A stretch of DNA of 62,985 nucleotides, taken from the NCBI GenBank assembly GCA_002396645.1, contig DGYI01000022.1, forward strand, positions 1,585-64,569. Direction: 5' to 3'. Below, piece by piece: positions 1 through 8,886 of the stretch. Under the pieces are notes generated by a model that searched no databases, was not told where the DNA came from, and saw nothing but the letters and a program-made list of their open reading frames with translations. This DNA comes from Firmicutes bacterium UBA5010 (GTDB lineage: Bacteria > Bacillota > Clostridia > Tissierellales > Sedimentibacteraceae). Each line of letters begins with the position of its first letter. Within the stretch, counting starts at the first letter, position 1. The position numbers and the translations under genes are program-made.

Positions 1-247
1 GGTCAGCAAAGATATTAAAATACTAGGTATTGATTTTCCTTCTCCAGATACAAGCCCTTTTAACATTCATAAAAAATTACTTGGCAATGATATATTTATA
101 ATTGAAAATATGACTAACTTAGACAAATTAATGTATCTCAATAATTTTGAAGTTTATGCTGTACCGTTGAAAATAGAAGCAGAAGCAAGTATTGTAAGAG
201 CATTTGCTATAAAAAGAGAAAATATATGGAAAATCAGTCATACCTAA
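1..247 (+). CDS. Cyclase-family protein, C-terminal part
   Basis: The gene enters from the left edge; its frame begins at base 2 and ends with TAA at 245-247, giving about 81 residues. The reading contains GIDFPSPDTSP, NDIFIIENMTNLDKL and FEVYAVPLKIEAEAS, the pattern of the C-terminal half of the cyclase/kynurenine formamidase-like family (PF04199). Members are metal-dependent hydrolases of amide or cyclic substrates; the metal ligands lie mostly in the missing N-terminal half, so substrate and activity cannot be judged. No terminator is obvious right after the stop. Confidence 0.75.
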   Translation, partial: VSKDIKILGIDFPSPDTSPFNIHKKLLGNDIFIIENMTNLDKLMYLNNFEVYAVPLKIEAEASIVRAFAIKRENIWKISHT

Positions 248-389
248 GAGTAGAACAGAAAAAATAAGTTAAACAGTAAGATTGACTAATTAAGCTTATT
301 TAAAGAAAAATATTTTATAATATTACATAAATGGCTCAACCGACATAATTCCTTAAGCGGGATATTGCGCCTACGTATAAGTATAATTA

Positions 390-418
390 TTGATTATTCA
401 TTAGAATAATGATAGAAT
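390..418 (+). promoter_or_regulatory. Sigma-A type promoter of prsA
   Basis: TTGATT at 390-395 and TAGAAT at 413-418 are separated by 17 bp. This puts transcription start near 425, about 30 bases before the chosen prsA start codon. The stretch between the upstream stop (247) and this promoter shows no further gene. Confidence 0.6.
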
Positions 419-454
419 ATAAAAGTGTTAATAAATATAGAGAGGAATAAAAAT

Positions 455-1399
455 ATGAAAATTATTAAAAAACTACTTTTGCTTGCAATGACAGGAATAA
501 TGGTATTCCAAATGGCAGCATGTTCTAATGACAGTAAAAAGCAGTATGATGTGACAATGGATGAATTTAATACTGTTTTGGAAGAATACAAAATCAAGTA
601 TAAGGAACAGGCAGGAGAAGAATGGGAAACTAAGCTAAAGGACGACAAGCAGTTTAATGAAAGATTAGAAGAGTTAGTTCTTGAGCAAATTATACTGGAA
701 AAGGTCTTAATGGATGAAGCTAATTCCGCTAATATAAATGTAACAGAGGAAGAAGTAAACACTGAATTTGAGAAAGTTAAGAAGAATTATACTGCAGAAG
801 ATTTTGATGAATTTTTATTGAAAAATAATTTTACAGAAGAGACATATAAAAATGATGTAAAAAACCAACTTCTTATAACAAATTTTTTAAGATCCAAAGC
901 AGAAGGAATAATGCAAATTGAACCTACTGAAAAAGAATTAAAGGATCTTTACGATAAATATGCAAGCTGGTTTAAAAAGGTTCAAGCAAGTCATATACTT
1001 GTACTGAGTGAAGAAGAAGCAAAAAGCATAAAGACAAAATTGGATAATGGAGGAGATTTTGCAGCTTTAGCTAAAGAATTTTCCACATGTCCAAGTGCGG
1101 CGGATGGCGGAGATTTAGGATTTTTTGCAGCAAACGAAATGGTTGCAGAATTTTCAAACGCAGCATTTGCCATGTCTGTAGGAGAGATAAGCGATCCTGT
1201 AAAATCTAGTTTTGGTTATCATATCATAAAGCTTACAGATATCAGAGACACTTTTGAGAAAACTGATAAAGAGGATATAAAATATCAATACAGGGCTTTA
1301 AAATATGATGAAATGATAAATGACTATACAAACAATCCTGATGTTAATATGCCTAAAGAATTGAAAGAAATAAGAGAACGCGGAAAAAATAATATATAA
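455..1399 (+). CDS. prsA: PrsA-like foldase lipoprotein (parvulin peptidyl-prolyl isomerase)
   Basis: A lipid-anchored extracytoplasmic chaperone that helps secreted proteins fold after Sec export. Residues 1-22 form a lipoprotein signal peptide ending in a lipobox (QMAAC, Cys23 lipidated). A SurA_N-like helical region follows, then a PPIC rotamase domain at about 176-263 (QASHILV, GGDLGFF, FGYHIIKL). The 314-residue length fits PrsA. ATG 455 was chosen because AGAGG lies 9 bases upstream; an in-frame start at 425 has no ribosome site and would bury the signal peptide. A hairpin terminator at 1431-1464 ends this single-gene unit. Confidence 0.9.
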   Translation: MKIIKKLLLLAMTGIMVFQMAACSNDSKKQYDVTMDEFNTVLEEYKIKYKEQAGEEWETKLKDDKQFNERLEELVLEQIILEKVLMDEANSANINVTEEEVNTEFEKVKKNYTAEDFDEFLLKNNFTEETYKNDVKNQLLITNFLRSKAEGIMQIEPTEKELKDLYDKYASWFKKVQASHILVLSEEEAKSIKTKLDNGGDFAALAKEFSTCPSAADGGDLGFFAANEMVAEFSNAAFAMSVGEISDPVKSSFGYHIIKLTDIRDTFEKTDKEDIKYQYRALKYDEMINDYTNNPDVNMPKELKEIRERGKNNI

Positions 1400-1430
1400 A
1401 AATAATAATAAAAGTATAATATAAATATAT

Positions 1431-1464
1431 AAAAGGCTGTTGAAAATTTTTCAACAGCCTTTTC
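1431..1464. terminator. Bidirectional terminator between convergent genes
   Basis: A nearly perfect hairpin (AAAAGGCTGTTG paired with CAACAGCCTTTT) has A and T tracts on both sides. It can end transcription of prsA from the left and of the PAP2 gene from the right. Confidence 0.85.
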
Positions 1465-1472
1465 ATATAAAT

Positions 1473-2312
1473 CTATTTTAGAGAAGCGGCTATAACGGGC
1501 GTAGCTCCGAATGCCCAAAAACCTACCAAAAAGTATCTGATTGTACTGAATATAAGTGTTTCAGGGAATATAAATTTTAATAATGTTTTGATTATAAGTA
1601 ACCCTCCTATTAAAAGAATATAAGTTATAATCTTATTTCTTCTTGACATTTTTATAGATAGATTTATATATTTATCTTCAATAATGTATCCTAAAGACAA
1701 TCCAAGTAATAATCCCGCAGATTTGTAAAAATCATCATCACCTATTAAAAGTGTTAATATAAGAAATACAAGTGATATTCCTATAAGAAGCTTATAGCTC
1801 TTATTTTTATGAATATAATCGAATGCTCTGCTCACTAATATAGCCCACAGAACACCGAATATCGCTCCGAATACTACATCCGTCAGCCAGTGTACTCCAA
1901 GATAAAGTCTTGAAATTGCCACCATAATAACTATAATTGTTGAAAATATATACATTCTTTTTTTTCTTACTATGATAGACAAAGACGACCAAAAAGTTGC
2001 TGTTGCTTGTGTATGTCCGCTGGGAAAGGAATATCCCGTTGCTGTTTCAAGTCTTTTAGATATAATGCCCTCCACTCCTATAGGGCGTTCAAATTTAAGT
2101 ATATTTTTGATAAGAGAATTAAAGCATGTCCCTGATGCGATTGTAAATATCAGCTTGTAGCCTTTATTCTTATCTACGCTTAAAAATATAAAAGCAGACA
2201 GTAAAACCAAAATAGATTCTTCACCGAATAATGTTATAAATTCAAATAAAAAATCAAAAAAATCATTGTTGAATGATTGTATAAACTTAATAATTTCAAC
2301 TTGCAAACTCAT
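1473..2312 (-). CDS. PAP2-family membrane phosphatase
   Basis: An integral membrane phosphatase of the type 2 phosphatidic acid phosphatase family, acting on lipid phosphates such as undecaprenyl pyrophosphate or phosphatidic acid at the outer membrane face. All three signature motifs are present: KNILKFERP (residues 69-77), PSGH (97-100, catalytic His) and SRLYLGVHWLTDV (134-146, with the His and Asp of motif 3). Several hydrophobic helices surround them, and the C-terminal part adds more membrane segments than minimal BcrC-type enzymes have. 279 residues. AAGGGAGAA precedes the ATG. The exact lipid substrate cannot be told from sequence. Confidence 0.88.
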   Translation of the reverse strand: MSLQVEIIKFIQSFNNDFFDFLFEFITLFGEESILVLLSAFIFLSVDKNKGYKLIFTIASGTCFNSLIKNILKFERPIGVEGIISKRLETATGYSFPSGHTQATATFWSSLSIIVRKKRMYIFSTIIVIMVAISRLYLGVHWLTDVVFGAIFGVLWAILVSRAFDYIHKNKSYKLLIGISLVFLILTLLIGDDDFYKSAGLLLGLSLGYIIEDKYINLSIKMSRRNKIITYILLIGGLLIIKTLLKFIFPETLIFSTIRYFLVGFWAFGATPVIAASLK

Positions 2313-2568
2313 ATAAATTCTCCCTTATAAATCGTTTATAAATTATTATATATTATTAAAAAATTTTTTGCCACTAAAAACATTAAAAGATATATAAAAG
2401 TTATCCTTAAATTTTTTATTCTTAATAAATTTAAGAATTATTTATTTAAAATTCAATAAAAACTTAGACTAATTTTAACTTATAAAAAATTAACGATTGC
2501 ATAATACTAATATAAGTGGTAAAATAATTTGTTATGAAAAAATTAAATATAAGGAAGAAAAAGAATTA

Positions 2569-4263
2569 ATGAAAATTGAAAACATCGAAATAAGTGAAAA
2601 AATCCAAAAGGCTTTGGAGGAAATGGGCTTTGAAGAGCTGACGCAGATACAGCTGGAAGCAATTCCTCACATTTTGGAGGGAAAAGATATTATTGCTCAG
2701 TCAAATACAGGTACTGGCAAGACAGCTGCGTTTGGTATACCGGTAATTCAAGGCATCGATACCGATGTTAAAAGACCTCAGGCTATAGCTCTTTGTCCGA
2801 CAAGAGAGCTGGCAGTTCAGGTCGCAAATGAATTTAAAAAAATGTCCAAGTTTATAGATGGACTTAAGATAGTTAGCGTATACGGCGGGGCAGATATTAA
2901 GGGACAAATTGATAAATTAAGAGGTGGAGCACAGGTTATAATAGGCACACCGGGCAGAGTTATTGACCTGATTGACAGGGGAGTTATAAAACTTGACGAA
3001 ATCAAGATAACTATACTTGATGAGGCTGATGAAATGCTTAAAATGGGATTTAAAGAGGATATTGAGCTTATTTTAAGTAAAATTGCTCATAAAACTCAAA
3101 CTCTTTTATTCTCTGCTACTATACCTGAAAGTATAATAAGAATAACTAAAGAATTTCAAAAAAATCCTGTTATGATTAAAACTTTGAGAGAGGGTATAAC
3201 TGCTAAAGAAGTAAAGCAAAGCTATTTTATTGTTAAGCATTCAGATAAAATAGAAGCTCTTATGAGAATAATTGACACATATACAACAAAGCTTGCATTG
3301 GTATTTTGTAATACTAAAAGAAGCGTTGACGAGCTCTTCGACGTTCTGGTAGATAAGGGATATAACTGTGACAAAATACACGGGGATATAAATCAGGCTC
3401 AGAGATTAGATACACTTAATAAATTTAACAACGGATTGGTGGATGTACTGATTGCTACGGATGTTGCTGCCAGAGGACTTGATATAAAAGAGGTCGAGGC
3501 TGTTATAAACTATGAGATACCTACTAAGGAGGATTATTATGTTCACCGTATAGGAAGAACAGGTCGTGCCGGAAGAGAAGGTTTGTCATTTACACTCCTA
3601 ACAAACAAGGAAATAAAAAAGCTTCAGGCTATTGAGAGATATACTAAAAAACCTGTGAGAAAAAGACAGATACCTACTATTGAAAAAGTCAATGAAATAA
3701 AGCAGGATAAATTTATAAGACAAATTGAAACAAGGATTGCAGGAGGTTTAACAGAGGATTATTCTTATATCATCAACAGGCTGTATGACACCGGAAATTC
3801 TCCTGAAGCTATAATAGCTGCTTTAATCAAGGATAGATTAAGCTTTGAAAGCTCAGAAAACGATAAGGATTTAAATGATATAATTCCGGAAAGAAGAAAA
3901 GTTTCAAGAACCAGAGAAGATGAAATCAATAAGTCCGGGGTCAGATTTTTCCTTAATCTTGGCAAGAAAGACGGAATAAGACCAAAGGATATATTGGGTG
4001 CTGTAGCAGGAGAGTGCAATATACCCGGAAATGATATCGGAGATATTGAAATTCTAGATAAGTTTTCATTCTTTAATGCGGCTAAAGAGCATAAAAATGT
4101 TATTCTTAAGAAAATGAATGATTCATCAATTAAGGGCAAAGAGGTTGTTGTTGAACTTACAACAGCTAAAAAACAAAAAGGAAGCGTTGCTAATTCTAAA
4201 TATGGCAGCGATTCATCTAAAAGAAGAGATAGCGGTAAAGGTATAACCAGAAAGAAGAAATAA
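2569..4263 (+). CDS. deaD: DEAD-box ATP-dependent RNA helicase with DbpA-type RNA-binding domain
   Basis: Unwinds structured RNA, in this family usually in ribosome assembly and at low temperature. Motifs in order: Q motif (FEELTQIQ), motif I (SNTGTGKT), PTREL, GTPGR, DEAD, SAT, then the second RecA lobe with VFCNTKRSVDEL, ATDVAARGLD and HRIGRTGRAG. Residues from about 455 form a DbpA/CsdA-type RNA-binding domain (VRFFLNLGKKDGI), and the tail is basic. The start is ATG 2569 after AAGGAAG; a longer in-frame ORF from 2497 has no ribosome site and an unrelated N-terminus. 564 residues. The 256-bp AT-rich gap upstream could hold a structured 5' leader, but I see no defined element in it. Confidence 0.93.
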   Translation: MKIENIEISEKIQKALEEMGFEELTQIQLEAIPHILEGKDIIAQSNTGTGKTAAFGIPVIQGIDTDVKRPQAIALCPTRELAVQVANEFKKMSKFIDGLKIVSVYGGADIKGQIDKLRGGAQVIIGTPGRVIDLIDRGVIKLDEIKITILDEADEMLKMGFKEDIELILSKIAHKTQTLLFSATIPESIIRITKEFQKNPVMIKTLREGITAKEVKQSYFIVKHSDKIEALMRIIDTYTTKLALVFCNTKRSVDELFDVLVDKGYNCDKIHGDINQAQRLDTLNKFNNGLVDVLIATDVAARGLDIKEVEAVINYEIPTKEDYYVHRIGRTGRAGREGLSFTLLTNKEIKKLQAIERYTKKPVRKRQIPTIEKVNEIKQDKFIRQIETRIAGGLTEDYSYIINRLYDTGNSPEAIIAALIKDRLSFESSENDKDLNDIIPERRKVSRTREDEINKSGVRFFLNLGKKDGIRPKDILGAVAGECNIPGNDIGDIEILDKFSFFNAAKEHKNVILKKMNDSSIKGKEVVVELTTAKKQKGSVANSKYGSDSSKRRDSGKGITRKKK

Positions 4264-4284
4264 ATAAAATTTTATAAATAAATA

Positions 4285-4313
4285 TTGACTATGAATTTTA
4301 TTAGTGCTATTAT
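4285..4313 (+). promoter_or_regulatory. Promoter of the asnA leader
   Basis: TTGACT at 4285-4290 and TATTAT at 4308-4313 with a 17-bp spacer. Transcription would begin near 4320, about 33 bases before the leader peptide start. Confidence 0.6.
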
Positions 4314-4352
4314 TACTAACAATATTATTAGAAATTATTTTGAGGAATTGTT

Positions 4353-4436
4353 ATGAAAACTAAAATTATTGTTTTAAATGACAATATTGTAAATATTGTT
4401 TGTAAATTTAATAATAATAGATACAAGAGTTTGTAG
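4353..4436 (+). CDS. Asn-rich leader peptide of asnA (27 codons)
   Basis: A short ORF with its own GAGG ribosome site (4342-4345) lies between the promoter and asnA. It encodes 27 residues, of which six are Asn, including three consecutive AAT codons (4410-4418) at residues 20-22. Those codons sit immediately upstream of, and partly in, the first strand of the attenuator. This is the design of trp- or his-type leader peptides, where shortage of one charged tRNA stalls the ribosome at a run of its codons. The matching amino acid for asparagine synthetase is Asn, as found. Too short for homology; assigned from position, codon content and RNA structure. Confidence 0.6.
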   Translation: MKTKIIVLNDNIVNIVCKFNNNRYKSL

Positions 4437-4549
4437 TTGAATTTAAATAAATTCACGGATGCAAGCTCTATTGGTTTTAAAAAAGACTTGTATCTATGGG
4501 AATTAAAAAGATTTTAAACCATTTGATACAAGTCAGATGGTTTTTTTTT
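4417..4549 (+). promoter_or_regulatory. Candidate transcription attenuator of asnA
   Basis: Three mutually exclusive strands are visible. Strand 1 (4417-4427, containing AGATACAAG) pairs with strand 2 (4487-4497, CTTGTATCT); strand 2 (GACTTGTATC, 4485-4494) also pairs perfectly with strand 3 (GATACAAGTC, 4525-4534). Strand 3 lies inside an intrinsic terminator hairpin (AAACCAT 4516-4522 with ATGGTTT 4537-4543, followed by a run of Ts to 4549). A second possible antiterminator pairs TGGTTTT at 4472-4478 with the 5' terminator arm. A ribosome stalled at the Asn codons just before strand 1 would free strand 2 to disturb the terminator. No T-box motif is present, which argues against tRNA sensing by a T-box. 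Confidence 0.6.
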
Positions 4550-4579
4550 CTCAAAAAATAACTATAAAGGAGAAATCAT

Positions 4580-5593
4580 ATGTCAGTAGAAAAATTAATT
4601 GTTCCACAAAACTATTACAGCAGGTTTTCTGTAATAGAAACTGAAATAGCTATAAAAAGAATTAAAGATTATTTTGAACGCGAGTTAGCTAAAAATTTAT
4701 CTCTTACAAGAGTTTCCGCACCATTAACAGTCAAATCAAATACCGGATTAAATGATGATTTAAATGGAATTGAAAGATGTGTTAAATTCGATATAAAAGA
4801 TACTAATGATAATGTTGAAATAGTTCAATCTTTAGCCAAATGGAAGCGGATGGCATTAAAACAATATAGATTTGATACCTATACAGGTCTTTATACTGAT
4901 ATGAATGCTATCAGACGAGATGAAGACCTGGATAATATCCATTCTATTTATGTTGACCAATGGGATTGGGAAAAAATAATAACAAAAGAAGATAGAAATA
5001 TAGAGACTTTAAAAAATATAGTCAGATTAATATATAAAACTTTCAAAGATACAGAACGAAAGCTGGAGGAAATTTATCCTTTTTTAAAGAACATATTACC
5101 TGAAGACATATACTTTATAACAACTGAGGAGCTTTTGCATAGATATCCTGATTTGACTCCAAAGGAAAGAGAGCATGCTGTAGCAAGAGAAAAAAATGCT
5201 GTGTTTTTGATGAAGATAGGCGGAAAACTGTCTGATGGAAGCATACATGACGGAAGAGCAGCGGATTATGATGATTGGTCTTTAAACGGGGATATAATAT
5301 TTTATTTTCCTACGCTTGATATCGGTCTTGAATTGTCATCAATGGGTATTAGAGTGGACAAAGAAGCATTGCTATTTCAATTAAATGAAAGAAATCAAAT
5401 GTTTAAAAAGGATTTTAAATTTCATCAGGATATAATTAACGGCGATATTCCTTATACTATCGGCGGTGGAATCGGTCAATCAAGAATATGTATGTTCTTT
5501 TTACAAAAAGCACATATCGGAGAAGTTCAATCCTCTGTTTGGTCAGATGAAATGATAGAGGCTTGCCAGAAAAGAGGGATATACTTATTATAA
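4580..5593 (+). CDS. asnA: Aspartate--ammonia ligase (asparagine synthetase A)
   Basis: Makes asparagine from aspartate, ammonia and ATP in the cytoplasm; a class II synthetase fold related to AspRS. Recognisable blocks are the N-terminal YYSRFSVIETEIAI, the active-site segments DEDLDNIHSIYVDQWDWE, AREKNAVFLMKIGG and DGRAADYDDW, and the C-terminal GGGIGQSR (class II motif 3). 337 residues, the normal length. AAAGGAGA precedes the ATG. It stands alone behind the leader peptide and attenuator, so its expression probably follows Asn-tRNA supply, which is an inference from the leader. Confidence 0.95.
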   Translation: MSVEKLIVPQNYYSRFSVIETEIAIKRIKDYFERELAKNLSLTRVSAPLTVKSNTGLNDDLNGIERCVKFDIKDTNDNVEIVQSLAKWKRMALKQYRFDTYTGLYTDMNAIRRDEDLDNIHSIYVDQWDWEKIITKEDRNIETLKNIVRLIYKTFKDTERKLEEIYPFLKNILPEDIYFITTEELLHRYPDLTPKEREHAVAREKNAVFLMKIGGKLSDGSIHDGRAADYDDWSLNGDIIFYFPTLDIGLELSSMGIRVDKEALLFQLNERNQMFKKDFKFHQDIINGDIPYTIGGGIGQSRICMFFLQKAHIGEVQSSVWSDEMIEACQKRGIYLL

Positions 5594-5615
5594 AATTTGA
5601 AAATTAAAAATAATA

Positions 5616-5644
5616 TTGACAAAAAAAATTATTAGTATTATAAT
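5616..5644 (+). promoter_or_regulatory. Consensus promoter of thrS
   Basis: TTGACA (5616-5621) and TATAAT (5639-5644) with a 17-bp spacer, a perfect sigma-A consensus. It feeds the T-box leader that follows. Confidence 0.85.
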
Positions 5645-5650
5645 CAAAAG

Positions 5651-5946
5651 AAGTTTAATAAATGTGATGAAGGATCGAGTAAGTTAAAAACCGTATATAA
5701 CTAATTGAAAATTAGTAATTAATCTACGATTAGTATCAGAGATAAAATGCCATAGGCTGAAAGCATTTTGATATAGGCTTAACTGAAAACTAATCCTGAG
5801 CAAAATCCGAAAGTTTTCTGTCAGTGAAAATATAAGGATTTGGTTAGGCGCCTTAAGTCTTTTGAGTCCCAATTAGGGTGGAACCACGAAGCTATCTGCT
5901 TTCGTCCCTAAACACAATTGTGTTTAGCGATGAAAGCTTTTTTTAT
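5651..5946 (+). promoter_or_regulatory. T-box riboswitch (Thr) before thrS
   Basis: The T-box core AATTAGGGTGGAACCACG is at 5871-5888, with its bulge TGGA able to pair with a tRNA ending UCCA, which fits a U discriminator base. A terminator hairpin (about 5900-5946, arms CTAAACAC and GTGTTTAG, then a T run) follows. Upstream, a stem I with an AGAGAT-type loop is seen at 5737-5742. The specifier is probably the ACT near 5789, read by tRNA-Thr, but I did not fold the stem. Uncharged tRNA-Thr would stabilise the antiterminator and switch thrS on. Confidence 0.88.
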
Positions 5947-5979
5947 GTAGTTTAAAATAAATTTTTTAAAGAGGTAATT

Positions 5980-7902
5980 ATGATTAAATTAACTATGCCT
6001 GACGGCAGTGTACGTGAGTACGAAAAAAGAATAAAAGCTATTGATGTAGCAAAAAGTATAAGTGAAGGCCTGGCAAGAGTTGTACTTGCAGCAAGCTATA
6101 ATGATAAAACTATAGATTTACAGCAGGAGTTGAATGAGGACGGAACTATCAAGTTCTTGAAGTTTGAGGATGAGGAAGGCAAGCATGCTTTCTGGCATAC
6201 TTCATCCCATATACTTGCACAAGCTGTAAAAAGATTATGGCCTGACGCTAAACTTGCCATAGGACCGGCGATAGCAAACGGTTTTTACTATGATATAGAT
6301 TTGGATTATAGAATAGTTGAAGAAGATTTAGCGAAGATAGAAGAGGAAATGAAAAAAATTGTCAAGGAAGAACTTCATCTTGAAAAGTTTGAATTGCCAA
6401 GAGCTGAGGCCCTTGAATTTGTTCATAAGCAAGGTGAAAGTTATAAGGAAGAATTAATCAATGATTTACCTGAGGATGCCGTAATTTCTTTCTATAAGCA
6501 AGGTGATTTTGTTGACCTATGTGCAGGACCTCACCTTGAATCGACTAAAAAACCTAAGGCAATCAAGTTATTGACTATAGCAGGAGCATATTGGAGAGGC
6601 AGCGAGAAAAATAAGATGCTTCAAAGAATATACGGTATAAGCTTTGAAAAAGCCAAAGAACTTGAGGATTATCTCAACATGCTTGAAGAGGCAAAAAAAA
6701 GAGATCACAGAAAATTAGGAAGAGAGCTTGGTTTATTCTTCATGTCGGAAGAAGGACCGGGATTCCCGTTCTTTTTACCAAAGGGTACAGAAATTAAGAA
6801 TGAACTTGTTAAGTTCTGGAGAGAAATTCATAAAGAAGCAGGATATGTTGAGATAGAAACTCCTATTATACTGAACAGACATCTGTGGGAAACTTCAGGA
6901 CATTGGTTTCACTATAAGGAAAATATGTATACAACTATTATAGATGAAGAGGATTATGCTATTAAGCCGATGAATTGTCCGGGAAGCTTGCTGGTTTATA
7001 AAAATTCACCTCATTCATATAAGGATTTTCCGATGAGAGTCGGAGAGCTTGGAAGAGTTCACAGACATGAATTGTCGGGAGCTTTGCATGGGCTCATGAG
7101 AGTAAGAACATTCACTCAGGATGATGCTCATATCTTTATGCTGCCTGATCAGATTAAATCTGAAATTAAGAATGTAGCAAACCTTATAGACAGAGTTTAT
7201 AAAACTTTTGGATTTGAATACAGCGTTGAACTATCAACCAGACCTGAGGATTTCTTAGGAGATATTAAGGATTGGGATGCAGCCGAAAATGACTTGAAGG
7301 AAGCTCTTAATGAGCTGGGATTGCCGTTTAAAATCAACGAGGGTGACGGAGCCTTCTACGGTCCTAAAATCGACTTTAAAATCAGAGATTGTATCGGCAG
7401 AGAATGGCAGTGCGGAACTATACAGCTTGACTATCAGTTGCCTCAGCGTTTTGAGCTTGAGTATGTAGGTGCTGATGGACAAAAGCACAGACCGATTATG
7501 ATTCACAGAGTTGCTCTCGGAAGTCTGGAAAGATTCTTTGGAGTATTAATTGAGCAATATGCGGGAGCATTTCCTACCTGGATAGCTCCGGTACAGGTTA
7601 AAATTTTACCTATATCCGATAAATTCAATGAATATGGCGAAAATGTCAAAAAACAATTAGAGCAAAAAGGCATTAAGGTAGAGTTGGATGACAGATCGGA
7701 AAAAATCGGATATAAAATCAGAGAAGCTCAGCTTGAAAAAATACCTTATATGCTTGTAGTAGGAGAAAAAGAAGCACAGAGCGGAACTGTTTCGGTAAGA
7801 GAAAGAGGAAAAGGCGATATAGGATCAATGCCTATAGATGATATTTCTGATATAATTGTAAATAAGATTGCATCAAGAGAAAACGACTCGCCGATGTCTT
7901 AA
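5980..7902 (+). CDS. thrS: Threonine--tRNA ligase
   Basis: Charges tRNA-Thr. Domain order: N-terminal TGS domain (1-60), editing domain (about 65-225) with HTSSH at 71-75 and the CAGPH zinc/editing motif near 185, class II catalytic core with NCPGSLLVY, RHELSGALHGLMRVR and motif 3 IMIHRVALGSLERF, then the anticodon-binding domain (VKILPISDKF onward). 640 residues, full length. The start follows GAGGT. Expression is under the T-box leader immediately upstream. Confidence 0.97.
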   Translation: MIKLTMPDGSVREYEKRIKAIDVAKSISEGLARVVLAASYNDKTIDLQQELNEDGTIKFLKFEDEEGKHAFWHTSSHILAQAVKRLWPDAKLAIGPAIANGFYYDIDLDYRIVEEDLAKIEEEMKKIVKEELHLEKFELPRAEALEFVHKQGESYKEELINDLPEDAVISFYKQGDFVDLCAGPHLESTKKPKAIKLLTIAGAYWRGSEKNKMLQRIYGISFEKAKELEDYLNMLEEAKKRDHRKLGRELGLFFMSEEGPGFPFFLPKGTEIKNELVKFWREIHKEAGYVEIETPIILNRHLWETSGHWFHYKENMYTTIIDEEDYAIKPMNCPGSLLVYKNSPHSYKDFPMRVGELGRVHRHELSGALHGLMRVRTFTQDDAHIFMLPDQIKSEIKNVANLIDRVYKTFGFEYSVELSTRPEDFLGDIKDWDAAENDLKEALNELGLPFKINEGDGAFYGPKIDFKIRDCIGREWQCGTIQLDYQLPQRFELEYVGADGQKHRPIMIHRVALGSLERFFGVLIEQYAGAFPTWIAPVQVKILPISDKFNEYGENVKKQLEQKGIKVELDDRSEKIGYKIREAQLEKIPYMLVVGEKEAQSGTVSVRERGKGDIGSMPIDDISDIIVNKIASRENDSPMS

Positions 7903-8091
7903 ATTAAGCGTAAATAACGTAAAAGATTATATATAATTGACTATATAGATTAAGCTTAGCTTTGTCATTCATTAAATAATTAAATTCGTTTTTAATGTTT
8001 TTTTAATAAACAGCTAAAGATTATTTAATTTTGCGGCTGTATAATAATCACATAAAGTAAAAAAATAATAAAACATTGAGGAGATAGAAAA

Positions 8092-8601
8092 ATGAAGGTT
8101 ACTATTGAACTGATTGATGAGTTGAGAAGCAGAGTTAACGTAACATATGATGAAGCTAAAAAAACACTTGAAAAAAATGACGGAGATTTAATTAAATCTA
8201 TAATTGAACTGGAAGAAAAAAAGGGTGCCAGAACAGCGGGAACTGTAAAAACCAGCAGCAAGGACGGATTTGCTGATTTTGTTGACAAAGTATTACAGTT
8301 AAGATTCGGTATAAAAAATAAGGAAGGCGAAGTTTTAATTAACGTTCCTTTAGTATTGGTGGCATTGACATTTATAATGGCATTCTGGGTAGTTATAATA
8401 GGTTTGGCAATAGCTATATTATATTCTTGCCAAATTAGAATTTACAAAGCTAAAAGATATGCAAATATCAGCGACATAAAACAAAATATAAAGCAAACAG
8501 TGAACAAGGTTAAAACTACAACAGAAAAAATATTTGAAAATGACGAAGAAGTAAAAGTTACAAAAGATGATGATGACAGCAATGAGATAACTATAGAGTA
8601 A
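8092..8601 (+). CDS. DUF4342 family membrane protein
   Basis: A 169-residue protein with an N-terminal UBA-like three-helix segment (residues 1-45, VTYDEAKKTLEKNDGDL) followed by a DUF4342-like middle with one strong membrane segment (about 85-115), then a basic and acidic cytoplasmic tail. The function of this family is not established. GAGGAGA precedes the ATG. It is followed at once by a terminator, so it is probably a single-gene unit with a promoter in the 190-bp gap after thrS. Confidence 0.7.
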   Translation: MKVTIELIDELRSRVNVTYDEAKKTLEKNDGDLIKSIIELEEKKGARTAGTVKTSSKDGFADFVDKVLQLRFGIKNKEGEVLINVPLVLVALTFIMAFWVVIIGLAIAILYSCQIRIYKAKRYANISDIKQNIKQTVNKVKTTTEKIFENDEEVKVTKDDDDSNEITIE

Positions 8602-8632
8602 GGGCTTGGCGCTTTGCGCCGGGTCTTTATTA
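8602..8632 (+). terminator. Terminator after the DUF4342 gene
   Basis: GC-rich hairpin GGCGC-TTT-GCGCC with flanking complementary bases and a modest T tract. The 255 bp from here to the response regulator hold a TATAAT at 8790-8795 but no other clear element. Confidence 0.65.
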
Positions 8633-8886
8633 TTTTTTGACAGCATGCTTTAGTTTATAGTATAATATTCGCAGGATGTTTACATATGATATCATTAAAG
8701 ATAAGCTTTAACATTAAATTGTTTAGATGTGAAAAATATTTTTAATATATTTTTAATAAAAATTTAAAGCTCGGTTAATTTTATGAGTATATAATATTGT
8801 AATTAAGATATGTAAGATATGTGTGCATGGAGGTGAGAGTTAAGGATTTTCTAATTCTTGTTCAGATAAATTGCATGGAGGTAAAT

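Noticed and set aside
394..762. Minus-strand ORF of 122 codons overlapping the start of prsA
   Set aside because: Overlaps the prsA promoter and signal peptide; Ser/Leu/Ile-rich reverse reading without a ribosome site.
4320..4560. T-box riboswitch before asnA
   Set aside because: The GGGTGGNACC core found before thrS and aspS is absent; the leader ORF and alternative stems fit peptide-based attenuation better.
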